Source: Riptortus pedestris
Taxonomy: Eukaryota > Arthropoda > Insecta > Hemiptera > Alydidae
Assembly (NCBI GenBank): GCA_019009955.1
Contig: CM032233.1
Location: forward strand, 80,893,501-80,957,500
Direction of reading: 5' to 3'
DNA length: 64,000 nucleotides
Below, one piece after another: positions 1-11,152 of this stretch. A program made the position numbers and the translations under genes. Within the stretch, counting starts at the first letter, position 1. Each line of letters begins with the position of its first letter. The notes beneath the pieces were generated by a model, which searched no databases, was not told the DNA's origin, and saw nothing but the letters and a program-made list of their open reading frames with translations.

Positions 1-1535
1 GGTAATGAACTTGAATTTACAAATTTCACAAAAGAAAGAATTTTTATCCGTTTTTCAAGGATAATGGTCTTTACGGAAAGTTATTGCATTTAACGGACAC
101 ACGCACACGCCCATATAGAAATACATATGGCCAAATGTGAATATTGATTTCGGAAATTCGGGGCATTAAAATGAATAGCTATCTTGGTTCCGGCTCTAGG
201 CTTGTCCATGCGACCTAGCTTAATAGCTTTTAACCTAAAGACAATTCGATAAAATTGATATAACATATGGTAACTAGAGAGCCAGAGGAAACTAGTGCAA
301 AATATTCAGTTTAACTAGCTATAACTATTGATGATACAACAGTCTAGGCTAAACTAGATTGAACCTTTTAATTATTTAGGTCTATTATAGGACTGGATAC
401 AAGACTGACATTCTAGTGTCATGTTAGCAGAGTACTCTTCCCAGCTTAAGAAAGCTATTCATAAATTTACCAAATGACGAACAGAATTACATCTTTACGG
501 AAGAAATTTATACTTTAATGTACGAAATCGTAAATCACTCACTCCTTCGTCCATTTCTCATTTTCCGTGCACTATTTGGTTAGCATACAGCATTCACGAG
601 GTAAACAATACCGTAAAATATGCAGTGGTGTTATTTCAAATTAAAATAATTCAAATAAAATTCGATGGATTATTCTCTTTAAGAGTTTCTAACGAGCTGA
701 TAATGATTATTCAACGAAGCAAAAGTTCATTGATTAAATCAAACATTTAGTTATTTATGTGATGAATGGAAATACTCCTGGTAATAGTTATCAAATAGAG
801 GTCTAAATGAAATTTTGTTTAATAGCTACTTTTGAGGCAAACTAAATTTCTCTCAGATTAAGATTCACTTTTGGAATCATAAATATTTCACTCAGTGCTA
901 CAATATATATAGCCAGTGACATCGCGTGTTCCATGTCCCTCATCACAGTTATGCTTTCTCATAGTGCATAACCTTTTTGATCTTGCAGATTTTCTGATAC
1001 CATAGTTATTTCCCCAGTCTAACGTAACCCAAGGTTTCATGTTAACATTATCAACTAATAAAGTGGTTTTTAAATGTCGGATCTATTTCACCTAAATTCC
1101 ATACTCCCCATTGATAGCTTTGGATTTAATTTCGAAGAGTTAATCATCAAGAACTAAAATGAATCCTTGCACTTTGAAGCTCGTGACTTATTTTTCGAGA
1201 CCTCCGATAGCTTGAAGTACAAATTGGCAGCATTAAATTGGAGGAAGTCTGAATCTGTTTACTTCGAGAAGTCAGAACATCAACTTAATCATATAATTCT
1301 TCTAACTGGACGATACACCAAAGGAACTGTTATATCTGAGCAAGGATTACCCATGAATATTGCATAAAAAAAAATTGTGTTTAGGTACTCAAAGCAAAGT
1401 GCTGTGACCAACACATTAGACTTCCAAAATATTAAAATTTGAAATAATTTCCAAGGAATCCAATGTCAGAAGTTTATATAACATCATTGTGTTAGATATA
1501 AAAACCTCAATTTATCAACGCATGTGGGGATTTAT
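1..1535. other. No recognised feature; AT-rich unique or decayed DNA
   Basis: AT-rich sequence without an identifiable repeat, RNA gene or convincing coding exon. The longest open frame (1,167-1,367, + strand, 66 codons) starts among stops, matches no family I recognise and has no codon-composition contrast with its surroundings, so it is not called as a gene. Confidence 0.5.
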
Positions 1536-1797
1536 ATGATACCATTATGAATGTGATTATTATGTCAAAGAGTATCATTGGTCACTTTTTAATGCTCTTA
1601 TTAGAAAGTATAACTTATCAATGCTGCTTAAGTATCTCAACTGGCTAAATAGAAGAAGAATTCTGATGACGTTAGAAGTCAGCTCCTGAACTCGTTGTAG
1701 GATTGTCAGTAATGAAATCTAACTGACAGGAAGATTAGCTTGAAAACTTGAACAAGCAAATAAAATTTAGAACTTAAAAAATATTATAGTGGTTCAT
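1536..1797 (+). repeat. Dispersed repeat J, copy 1 (arm of an inverted pair)
   Basis: About 250 bases that recur in reverse complement at 3,559-3,815. Shared blocks include GAGTATCATTGGTCA, CTCAACTGGCTA, AGAAGAAGAATTCTG, GACGTTAGAAG and CAGGAAGATT. The copies differ by substitutions and small indels, so they are old. The orientation of copy 2 reads as a short open stretch ending LANYLNWL then a stop, which may be the tail of a transposase or other element protein. I do not recognise the family. Confidence 0.75.
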
Positions 1798-3558
1798 TGT
1801 AAGTTTTTTTTTCTAATTGATGGCAAGTCTGCAGATCTTCTAAAAGGAAAGGCTGCCGTAATTCTACTAATTCTAAGAAGATTCTAAGTTCCCTGAGAAT
1901 GAGATTACTATGATAACATTCTGGGGTTCATGTAGCTAGGAGGTATTGAATGCTGGAAGAACTCTTTGTGGAATGGATAAGTTTTCAAGTTGTGAATGTG
2001 ATATAGTTATTAAGTTTTCGGTTTCGGTTTACAACAATGTTTCTTTAAAAATACTATATTAAAACATATATAGCAAGACTATAAAATTTTATATCAATTA
2101 CATTGGATTTAGAATTTATCCTCTTGAGTATTTAGAAATTGTTAAATAGTATTTATTTTATTTATGAGTTTGTAGATTGGTTATTTGTGTGTGATGATGA
2201 TTTTTTAATTATTTTAGTCTTTTAGGTGGTTTATCTTAATATTAGTTACTTTGTTGCAAGCCACATTTGGCTTATCTTCTTTACAAGTAACTGGTGTGAG
2301 GACGTACTCCATGCATGTCATTGTTTTGGGAATTGTATTACCTTTTTTTCTGATAATGAAAATTTATTATCTAAAATTAATACTTTCATTATATTATAAA
2401 GAAAGTTCACTTCCGGTATATTATTGATGTTCTAAGCTTGTTGTCTCTCTTACATTTTGGTGATTAGTGGACTCTTGATTTTTTTTTCTTTTTTAAAGTT
2501 TGGTAATATTGTTCAACAATTATTATAAGGTTCAAAACCCGAGAATCATCTTTCTCTTCAATTGTAGTATGTGAAGTAAGGTTATCCCAATGTACATTTC
2601 CAATTTTAACTTCAAATATTTTAACATAAAATAATTCTTTGTATGCACAAATATTTTGTAAATGAGAAATTTAGAGTTTATGAGATTAGATTTATTGAAG
2701 TAGATCGACATGTTTTGGAAGCGTCTTGTATTTAAGGTGGAAAATGAGAGATATTTTTTCTTCATGAGACTTTTATTACATTTACTGATTTCCTTCATTA
2801 TTGTCATAAAAAAATTGTGATGGAAAACCTAATGCCTTAGTTTCGCATCATTAGCGTTTTCCCCCACTACATTCAAAGAGATTTACCAAGAATAGTCTGC
2901 CTTCGGTAGACATGTGCATAAGATATGTAGAAGGAATGTCTGGATTTCATTCAAATATTTTTTTCTGAGTTTGGTTACCTGGGCTCACCTACGTTTCATC
3001 GTGAGCCATGTTGAGAAGATTCATTCTGGTAATGGTTTTCTGGTAAACATAGCTACCTTATTATTTCTAAACCCTTCAGCAATGTTTGGTTCATTTTCAC
3101 TTTCCTGCACATCCCTCAGTTGCCAATATGGTCATTAAACCGACGACTAGTACCAGCCTGCCGTTGTTATTTGGTATTTTCGTACACTTGGTTACTTGGT
3201 CTTAACCTGGCAGGCTTCTTCCTCTTCCTCCACATACTCACTGATCAAGGATATTTTGCAGAATCTACTATTTAACACAAAAAGTATCAAGCTCCTACAT
3301 GTATGAGCACCAAATTATGTTATTTTTATGAATTCAGGACCTCTATAAAATAAGTTAGAGACTATGTAAAAATACTACCAATAATTTAAAATGAGCGTTC
3401 TAATATTTATTACTTTGAATAACAGCAACCACCTGCCTTTCCTTTTACACGATCTGCAGAGTTGTCAACGATTGGAATATAAACCCCTGCCCCTTGCTTA
3501 ATTGATTTGAAGCACTCAATGCTCGGCCATTGCCTGAGCATTTGGCAATAAATCACCT
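1798..3558. other. No recognised feature between the two J repeats
   Basis: AT-rich DNA. The open frames at 2,532-2,807 (-) and 2,914-3,138 (+) lack domains or splice context. The 2,970-3,230 stretch is slightly richer in GC and could be a decayed piece of the same mobile element that supplies the flanking J copies, but nothing in it is diagnostic. Confidence 0.4.
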
Positions 3559-3815
3559 ATACCAATAATTTTGTTTTAAGTTCTAAACTTGTAGTTGCCT
3601 GTTGAAGCTTTAATCGAATCTTCCTGTGAGTTAGATTTTATTACTGACAATTCGACGAGTTGAGGAGCTGTCTTCTAACGTCACCAGAATTCTTCTTCTT
3701 TATAGCCAGTTGAGGTAATTAGCCAACATTGCTCTGTTGTACCTTCTAATAGGAGCATTAAGAAATGACCAATGATACTCTTAACATAATTATCCTATTA
3801 TTGTATATTTTAATA
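3559..3815 (-). repeat. Dispersed repeat J, copy 2
   Basis: Reverse-complement partner of 1,536-1,797. The two arms with their 1.76-kb spacer form a large imperfect inverted repeat. Similarity may extend at lower level to about 3,890, where ACCATAATGG corresponds to ACCATTATGA near 1,540. Confidence 0.75.
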
Positions 3816-4640
3816 TAGTGTCTCTTTTTATACTTTACTATTTATACTACATTTTTGTTATATATTCTTTTTCCATTATGGTGTCATCAATTTTGATCTA
3901 GTCTTGGTAGATTGAGCACCCACCCTCTCCTTTAATAAGAACTGGAGGTGTAATACTCAATTTTACGTGTATCTTTGATTTTACTGTCTAGTATATATTA
4001 ATGAAAACAATTTATTCTAAAATATAATGTATTCATTGAACTGATTATCTTAAATATTTCATTCATATGCGAAAGTCTGATTTATAGCCCTGTGTGAATT
4101 TTTTTATGGGTGTTTCTCATTTGCTTTGCTGGTTTGAAGGCTCCGAATGGGTACCTTACACCAAAAATCTATCAATATAAGGAAATACAGCAGTATCTTT
4201 TGGTAAGTTTAACAATAAGTAGATTAAGTTTTTTAAATTATTATAAATAAATAACATGAAATATTTGTCAAGGAATAAAACAAGCAGTGCTAATGTCGAA
4301 AATGTAGATGAATGGAGAGAGATACAATTTCTTACCCTTCTTGCTTCCCTTTTGGGAATAATATTATTTTTGATACTTGCGCTCCTAGAATCGTATTGAA
4401 GCAATGTGATTTAATGATATAGTTTCTTAAATATTTTTGTTTATCATGAAAAATACTATAAATAATGTATGCTCTATGACAGTTTTTGATCCGATGATTT
4501 GGAACGGAGATATCGTGTATTACTTTCAAATGAAATCGTTTTAAATCAAGTGCCTATAATCACTTTGTTTATTTAATTTAATAGGAGTGCAAAGAATACT
4601 CATTTAATAGGTGCTCAGTTTTTTTTATAATTTATTTTCT
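3816..4640. other. No recognised feature
   Basis: AT-rich DNA. The two small minus-strand open frames (4,156-4,404 and 4,332-4,529) overlap in different frames and show no known domain. Nothing else is seen. Confidence 0.4.
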
Positions 4641-4900
4641 GTTAAATAATATTTTATTAAAACTTTCATTGAGCTTGAAGACCACTTCATGATTTTTCAT
4701 TCAGACAGAGTCTAATAACATGACCTGATTGCTAAGAAATACTCAAGCCAAGTGTGATTTTGGAAGGTATAAGTCACAATAAAACCTTCGGACCTCAAAG
4801 TCTTAGGATGTCTATGCTCAACCATTTTACTTCCTTGTTCGATGTAAAGGAAGTATTGTAATTAGGAAAACTTTTGTTTTTGAGATTACACTGGAATTAT
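4641..4900 (+). repeat. Dispersed repeat E/D, copy 1
   Basis: Shares a collinear path with 25,855-26,165: TTTATTAAAACTTTCAT, AGCTTGAAGA, CTAAGAAAT, CCAAGTGTGAT, AGTCACAATAAAA, then a segment with TTCCTT and GTAAAGGAAGTATTGTAAT. The last segment (sub-repeat D) occurs alone elsewhere, for example at 43,015-43,290. No coding capacity and no clear termini are seen, so the class is unknown. Confidence 0.7.
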
Positions 4901-4953
4901 CAGTTTTGACATTTCCTGAACCGATTTTGACTAGATTTGACCATGGATGTTAT

Positions 4954-5083
4954 TTATTAACGTCCACTTTATGCTACTAAGGCTAATTGGGACGGGTTCT
5001 ATATGTTACTACTCTTTTCCAGCCAGGGTGGGACTAAGTATTTTATGTAATGCGTTTGTCACTAAATAAATTTCATAGTTCTG
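4954..5083 (-). mobile_element. tRNA-derived SINE, 5'-truncated copy
   Basis: The antisense of the SINE body seen complete at 26,540-26,771: AACGTCCACTTTATGCTAC, GGCTAATTGGGACGGGTT, CTTTTCCAGCCAGGGTGGGAC and a terminal ACTAAATAAATTTC. The tRNA-like head with the B box is missing, as expected for a 5'-truncated retrocopy. Confidence 0.8.
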
Positions 5084-5469
5084 GCGTGACGTCAGTAGTT
5101 ATGTGCGTTTCTCGCATAACTCAAAATACTACTAGCCTTAGAAATCTCATATTTGGGTTTATAGTATTTTCTAGATTTGCACCTTTCTTTTTTATCAAAA
5201 TCGACTAAGGAAAATGAGGGAGAAAATTAAAAAAAATGTCAATCCTCTGTACCCATTTGAGATGCAATAAATTTGTAGAGAATCAATTTTTGAGTATCAT
5301 AAAAAGATCGAATACAAAATATCTCCGTTATTATGAGTCGGATTCAAAAATATTACAGAGCCAATCTCGTTAAAATTGACGCTCTACAATTGTTGTTCTT
5401 TTCATTTTTTCGTAACTCAAATATTCAGTGAGTTATTCATACTTTATTGTTTTCTTAAACTCTCACTGT

Positions 5470-6590
5470 GTCCCTAACAACGCTGTTGAACCTACAATAC
5501 TGAAGTATACAACAAACAATTCGAGACAACAACCTCTACCAATCCGATTCCTTAAATACACACACAACACTTCTATTCAAATTGGATTGCTGGTCCCTTA
5601 GAAAACGGACAAACTGAGCTTTGACTCGACTCTAACATTGTAGTCTAAAACTAACCCGACTTCCGAACATCATTACCAAAAACACTTTACTTCTCTACTA
5701 GCAGACAAAAAACAAGACCTATTTATTTACACGGACGGATCCAAAACGGACAAAGAGAAGGGGGAGCTGCAATTGTTGGCTCAGCTAACTTTCAAATAAA
5801 GCTGTCAGACTAGCATATATACAGCTGAGATTGAATCCCTTAAACTTGCGATAGACAACATACCTGAACCTACGGACACGGACATCATAATTTGCACTGA
5901 CTCTCTTAGCTCTTTACATTCATTAAAAGACATATATAGTTCACATCCGCTCATCTCGTACATATAACACAAAATCCAGACATTATGCAAAAGAATAACT
6001 ATGTTCTGGTTACCCGGACATACAAACATTAGACAAAGCACGCAAGCAGACGAACTCCCCAAATCAGCTAATCAAAAAAGAACTCACGACAACACATATT
6101 GTACACAACAAGATACTCAAGCCCAAGCAAAACATATGATACTCAATCCATAGCAGGAATCGTGTTTTGCCACAACTGGCAACAAACTTCGAGAACTGAA
6201 ACCCATCTTGGTGAATGGCCTTCCTCAAAAAGGCTATTAAGAAGAGAAGATGTAGTTTAGTTAAGAATTGGCCATTCACGACTGTCTCACACTTAAACAC
6301 CATGAAACTTATACTAACTGATTGCTATCTAAGGACTCGCTTAGACCTATCAAACACTTTGACTGAATTACTACATGATCGTAGCCAGTATATAGACCGC
6401 GTATTACACTACTTGAAACGTAGCATTTTCAAACAATTATAATGTAGGATAATACTAAACATATTTGCAGAAATGAGCATACTTGCGTAAAAATGATAAC
6501 CCGATGATAAAAATTAAACTGATACGTCGCTCAATCGCCTCAGTCGCGAAATGCGATTACTATTAGAAATAATAATAAAAATAATTGTAT
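5470..6590 (+). pseudogene. LINE ORF2 3' region with RNase H domain (I/R1-like), decayed
   Basis: Conceptual translation gives the RNase H domain of an I-group non-LTR retrotransposon: YTDGSK at about 5,728-5,745 (first catalytic Asp), TAEIES at 5,821-5,838 (catalytic Glu), CTDS near 5,896 (second Asp), FWLPGH near 6,004-6,021, then QADEL. A stretch from about 6,215 to 6,440 follows that resembles the Arg-rich region after RNase H in these ORFs, with a 3' UTR ending in AATAATAATAAAAATAA at 6,567-6,590. Stops interrupt the frame (for example at 5,813 and near 5,966), so it is dead. The RT and ORF1 are absent, consistent with 5' truncation. A second 3' UTR fragment lies at 42,354-42,424 (-). 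Confidence 0.85.
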
Positions 6591-6672
6591 TCAGTCTTTA
6601 TTAAACCCCTCTTCATTTTCATTTCAAAATAGAGAATGGTGTGATGGTATGAGTAGTGTGTCATACCAGCAA

Positions 6673-6715
6673 GAGGAAAATCTGCTTAGTTTACGGAGGC
6701 CTTGCGTGGCGGACT
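6673..6715 (+). mobile_element. Family A (HINE-like) 3'-end fragment
   Basis: Only the terminal part is present: AAATCTGCTTAGTTTACG, a degenerate version of the small 3' hairpin and GGCGGACT followed by a T run. The sequence upstream does not match family A, so this is a truncated copy. Confidence 0.75.
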
Positions 6716-6886
6716 TTTTAATATTTAAACATTTTGTGACGATTATACAAGTATAAAAATTATTTCTGTAGAAAGATATGAAAGGAAAAAAAAAAGCTGT
6801 AGACTAGTGGTAGAGAATGGCGGTGGAGAATACTTGAGCGGAGATGGAAACAGCAAACCAAGGGAGAATCACCTGGTGTGTTTCAG

Positions 6887-7166
6887 ACGCAGAGCGGCGA
6901 GAGCAAGGAAGTGGTCGGCGGGCGGGGGTTCCGATTGCTGGAGGGCTACCCTGGACTCCCGGCACATTTCCTCCAGCAGCAGCTGTTCGGCCCGCCGTTC
7001 CCTTCCCCCTTCCCATCGGCCTTTGCACCTCCGCCTCTCAAGAGCCTCAAGCTGGAGCAGATCCTCTCTCCCATCAGTGTCTCCGTGTCGCCGTCTCCAG
7101 ACGAGAGTCCCGACGATCCCACGCCTGGATCGGAGCTCTCCGATGACTCCAACCACCCGCTGAGGC
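6887..7166 (+). CDS. Probable internal exon of a developmental transcription factor (eh1-like motif)
   Basis: This is the only GC-rich stretch with protein-like bias in the window. The frame is open from 6,803 to 7,255, and the likely exon runs from after the TTTCAG acceptor (6,881-6,886) to the strong GTAAGT donor at 7,167-7,172, giving 93 codons plus one base (phase 1). No in-frame ATG is present, so it would be internal. Residues 19-51 are hydrophobic and Pro/Phe-rich with a QQQ run. Residues 54-62 read LKLEQILSP, resembling the eh1 Groucho-recruitment motif (FxIxxIL) with Leu for Phe. Residues 66-92 are Ser/Pro-rich and acidic. This layout is common upstream of homeodomains and other DNA-binding domains in repressors, but no DNA-binding domain lies in the window. 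Gene identity is unknown, and the acceptor has a weak pyrimidine tract. A 5' coding exon starting upstream without splicing cannot be excluded. Confidence 0.55.
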
Positions 7167-7317
7167 GTAAGTACATCTCTTTATATCTACCATTAGTCTG
7201 CCTCGTAATCTTTTCTTTCAGGTTTCTACGAGCGGCAGAGAAACAGTCAAAGTAACTACTTTTTCAATAACGAAATTTTAGCATATTTCCTTTCAAGGAA
7301 ACCAGCTATTTATGTAT

Positions 7318-7368
7318 TTCTCATGACAATCGATCCTGCACAGGTGTTGACGAAAATGGCACTGCTAT
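7318..7368 (+). mobile_element. Family A 5'-region fragment downstream of the exon
   Basis: CTCATGACAATCGATCCTGC and GACGAAAATG match the family A segment that follows the 5' palindrome in complete copies. It lies about 150 bp after the splice donor, so the presumed intron is already invaded by repeats. Confidence 0.65.
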
Positions 7369-7496
7369 TACTTCACTTTACACTTATAGGAAATCTCTGG
7401 GCCACTGTCTCATGAGGCGCCGCGGAGGGGAATAAGGATGAGTGGTCTTGAAAAGGGCTAGGACTTCTGGATTAGAATGATTGGATAGCCTGCTGT

Positions 7497-7676
7497 GGAA
7501 TTTTCTCAATCAATGATGAAAATGAGGTCCGCAAACACCTCTCTTGCCCCAGAACTCCCTCTTGTTCCAACTTCTTGGCCAAGGTTCTCTCATAACGCTC
7601 CTACGCAGAAGTGTCCCCAATCCCCTCCCCCTCTCCTCATAATGAAGAATGTCAGGTGGTTATGGACAAGAGATTT
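7497..7676 (+). repeat. Repeat G, 5' part (split by a LINE insertion)
   Basis: Contains AGAACTCCCTCTTGTT, CTTCTTGG, CTCTCATAACGCTCCTACG and the ATGAAGAATGT block shared with 8,840-9,040 and 12,655-12,812. Its continuation resumes at 8,704 after the LINE insertion, and the 11-bp ACAAGAGATTT is present on both sides. Repeat G is always attached to family A fragments and is perhaps a variant internal segment of that family. Confidence 0.75.
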
Positions 7677-8703
7677 TTATTTATACAGGAGCATCTGCAA
7701 CTAGGCGATTTGGCACAAAATTTAACAATATGTAAAAAAAAAACAAATTATAGAAAAATAACGAAAAACTGTACCAATAAAAAAAATAAACACTATAAAT
7801 AAACATTAAGTACAAGTAATATAAACAACAAATAAACATTATACTAATATTCAAGACAACAATTTAAAATGGTTTTATTAAAAATAAAAATAATTATTTT
7901 ATTCCTATATACTAGTACATTTATACTATCTAAAATTGTACAAAATTATATTAAGCTAGCTAAGTTACCCGGCTTCGCCCGGGAATTCATTTGAGGCTGA
8001 ATGATGGCTTTTTTTTTCTTCTTCAAGGCTTTACTTTGCACAATATTTTGACATTTCCCCGTCCCAGTGTAAAGAGTTTAAACTCGTCGTTACCTGTCGT
8101 GACCTTTCGTGTCCTATAACATTGTTGACCCGTTCTATAGCTTTTAGCGTATAACTCATTTATACTCGGTATACGACAAAAAGTATACTACAAAAGTTAC
8201 TCTAAATAACAAAATAAACAACTTTTGTTTTGTGTATATTTGCCGAAAAACACATAAGGAAACGCATTACCGCTAATTTAATTTCAGGCCTCCCTTATAA
8301 CCCCCACTCCTGTTCGTCTCAGAAAATATTAATATAGCCAGAAACCTAACCTGTTTTAATAGTAATAAACATACCAAGTTTCATAAAATTCGGTTCTACC
8401 GTTTACGATTCTATAAAGGACATCCATTTTTATATATAAGATAGATTTCTCAATAAGTCCAAATAATAAAGAAGAGAACTTAAATTTTGTAAAACAACTT
8501 CAGTTTTTTAAAGTGATTTAGTACATTGTCGGTATGTGGGCTGCTGTCTGTAAGAAGGTCGTACGTGTTATATGGGGTCCTAAGTATTCAATGTTCCTGC
8601 AATGTTAGTCAGTAAGTGTTTAATGGTTCATGACATGTTCTGCATAGAGGTCTTTCTGTTCTAGTAGTAAGATATGAGTGCGTTCAATGTGAGTGTTCCA
8701 TGC
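7677..8703 (-). mobile_element. 5'-truncated I-type LINE copy with 11-bp target duplication, split by a Helitron
   Basis: Flanked by the direct repeat ACAAGAGATTT (7,666-7,676 and 8,704-8,714), a target-site duplication. The minus strand carries the same ORF2 tail and 3' UTR as 61,324-61,913: GTATTCAATGTTCCTGCA, GTGTTTAATGGTTCATG and GAGATATGAGTGC on the plus strand, and the 3' UTR blocks GCAACTAGGC and CAAAATTTAACAAT. The coding part is frameshifted and very short (end of the Cys/His tail region). Net LINE sequence is about 540 bp, because a 486-bp Helitron interrupts it. The 3' end lies at the left. Confidence 0.85.
7956..8441 (-). mobile_element. Non-autonomous canonical Helitron, complete
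   Basis: Reading the minus strand, it begins A|TCTTATATATAAAAATGG at 8,441 and ends with the hairpin CCCGGGCGAAGCCGGG, a short spacer and CTAG at 7,956. A 5' TC, a GC-rich 3' hairpin about 10 bases from a CTRR end and no target duplication define Helitrons. The internal CGAATTTTATGAAACTTGG is typical of a widespread arthropod Helitron lineage. The base after CTAG is C rather than the expected T, perhaps a mutation. No Rep/helicase is encoded. It sits inside the LINE at 7,677-8,703, so it is younger than that LINE. Confidence 0.85.
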
Positions 8704-9190
8704 ACAAGAGATTTGGGAATAATTGGTATTGGAGTAGCATTCAGATACTGGAATAGTGACTTTTAGTGATATCTGCTATTGAGGCTTTGCTCATGACAAT
8801 CGATCCTGCCCAGAAGACGATGAAAATGAGGTCCGTCCCAATACCTCCCCTCCCCCAGAACTCCCTCTTGTTCTAACTTCTTGGTTAAGGTGCTCTCATA
8901 ACGCTCCTACGGGGAAGTATCCGCCATACTCCACCCTCTTCTCATAACGAAGAATGTGAAGTGGCTATGCACAAGATATTTAGGAATAATCGGTATTGGA
9001 GAGACACTCACATACTGCAATAGTGAATTTTGAGGACGTACTCATGCCGCGATTTTCGAAACATACAAACTACCCAAGTGATGACGAAAATGAGGTCCGA
9101 TCAAAAATATACATAGATTTGTCTGTTAAAGCTTTATCGATCGCGATTTTCGTTTGTGTGTTACCAAACTCATGGGGACTTAATTAAAAA
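8704..9190 (+). repeat. Repeat G continuation plus adjacent family A pieces
   Basis: 8,704-8,775 completes the G copy split by the LINE (GGAATAATTGGTATTGGAG). Family A 5' sequence follows (8,791-8,838, CTCATGACAATCGATCCTGC and AAAATGAGGTCCG), then a second G copy (8,839-9,038), then another family A 5' segment joined directly to its middle part at about 9,100-9,190 with no (TA)n tract. The alternation A-G-A suggests tandem or internal rearrangement. The 63-codon open frame at 8,996-9,187 is repeat DNA, not a gene. Confidence 0.65.
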
Positions 9191-10794
9191 TTGGATAAAA
9201 CTCAAAATTACAAAACTTTACATTTAAATACTCATAATCTAACAGAGCTTTGTGCTGGCATTGCTCAAAATATAAAATACATGGTCATTTATGACAGGTG
9301 CATGTAATGCAATCTCAGATTCATTAAACCGAGATAATTGCATTTTGTAGTTTTCACCTTCGGTAAACCCCCACTCTGTTTTCGATTTTACCCGTTCTGA
9401 AGGTTGCAAAAAACTACACATCTTGATACATATTGAAGGTTAACATTATCTTAAAATGGAGCGTGTTAAAAATTTTAAGTATTTACGGGTATAATAAGGT
9501 GTGAGCATCTAAACTGTAATTTTTTCTAGGTCTTCAAAAGCCTTTCAAGTTAATTTCTCCGGCAGACAGAGGCAAATGAAATTATGATTTCAGATTGTTA
9601 GAGGGATCAATTCTCAATCGATATTGTTCTTTATATTTGGTTTTGATTTTCCACACCTTTTTTTGCGAAATCAGAAACCGCAAATAGACACTTTTTCAAA
9701 CAGATATCAATAAATAATTCCAGGAAGAAGTATTGAACTGACCTAATTCTTTGTTAATATAATTTCTGATAATGCGCCGTTACCTTTCCTAATGTTTTTA
9801 GCTTCGCAATCCCAAGCGGTTATACCAATCTAATTCTTATCTCTAAACTAAGAAGTCAGAAGTGCTAACTCTCTAATAGAGCATGGTTTCTTAAATACTT
9901 GGATAACACAAAATGTGTGGACATGGTGTTAGGGGTTTGGGGAGATCTGCTTGAAAAGTTCTGATTCATCCAGAGTGTATGGTGAATGGTATTTGAAGCT
10001 AGGTTCCCATTTGCGTTTGGCTTCTCAGCGTTTACTAGAAAGTGCGATAGTGACTAACCAACTAGGGTTTTAAGCGGAGGGGGCGGGGGGCTAGGAAATA
10101 TCCACAACGAAATGAAAGATATATTATTTACATTCTAGTCACTGATGAAGCACACCATCATAGAAGTGCAAGATAATTAGCAAGCGACACTATACTCAGC
10201 ATTATATAGGCTATCGACGCATTATCAGTAAAATATTAATAATGATTTCAGTATTTCTTCTTGGAGTGATTAATAAAGATCTGCATGAAAAAGTGTCATT
10301 TCTTACGATATTGGAAAATCGAAAGCAAACAAAAAGAACAAAAGCATTTAAGAATTAAGTTTTCCAAAAGAACCCTATCATCATGATTTCAGCGCCAAAG
10401 GAAAGATTTTTTTTTGTATCCTGGCATTATTTGTGTCGTTGCCACTTTATCATCATTTGGGGTTCTTTATTTTTCATTTTTTTTCCATTAATATTATTAT
10501 CGAGACATCTTCTTACAGTGTTGTTAGAAGGTTTTGAATGTATTGGTGGTTTCCGGAAAGCTAACCATAGCTGCTGGTTCGAGTGAGTAATCGTGAACTG
10601 CCCAAATCCACTGGATTCTTTCCGAATCATTACTTGTACAACTGATAAAAACGTGCATCGCCCTCTCCACAGGAACATGTTAGTGTATTCTCTTTTTAAA
10701 TTTGTATAAGTAGCTTGCGAAGTTACCATGCCCACTTAACATTTGACTAGACTAATAGTCAGGGTCCAGCTAGCCAGGGGCAAACAAGTCTAGA
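9191..10794. other. No recognised feature
   Basis: AT-rich DNA with a G-rich patch near 10,080. Overlapping open frames on both strands at 10,383-10,735 (67 and 102 codons) show no known domain and look fortuitous. Confidence 0.45.
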
Positions 10795-11118
10795 AGCCAC
10801 GTTTGGAAAGAGGCTCTTGGTCATTTGGCCATTCGTTGTAGTCTGCCATCTTCTCTCCCATTCATAAAATATCTAATTGTTGGCTGCTTCTTTTATCAGC
10901 TTTACTTGATCCTTAGCGTCCTGGGCAATAATGACTACTTCTGCCAGTAGTCTTCGAGTAGAGTGCAGCAAAGGCCAACCTCTACTCGTGCATCTCTCGG
11001 CTATTTTTCCTTGGAGATCTATTGGATCAGTACCAGCTATTATTTGGACAGACTCATATGGCACTGTACGATAGGCCTTGGTAATCCTAATTAGTAGCTG
11101 CCGCTCCACCTTATTCAA
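10795..11118 (-). pseudogene. LINE ORF2 fragment after the RT domain (R1/I-like)
   Basis: The 81-codon minus-strand stretch reads QLLIRITKAYRTVPYES then IIAGTDPIDL, the region that links the RT thumb to RNase H in R1- and I-group ORF2 proteins (general pattern: LLR-T-AYRTVS-EAL-V-AG-PI-L). It is cut off at both ends and separated by only 35 bases from an RNase H relic on the opposite strand, so the two are independent or rearranged pieces. Confidence 0.75.
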
Positions 11119-11152
11119 TGCTGCGTTGCACCATTTTTAAATAGCGGCCTCT

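Noticed and set aside
7222..7420. A 55-base mini-intron (7,167-7,221) joining the host exon to an open stretch that starts FYERQRNSQ
   Set aside because: The acceptor TTTCTTTCAG is good and the phase fits, but the downstream stretch soon runs into a family A fragment (7,318-7,368), so it is more likely intronic. RNA evidence would be needed to revive it.
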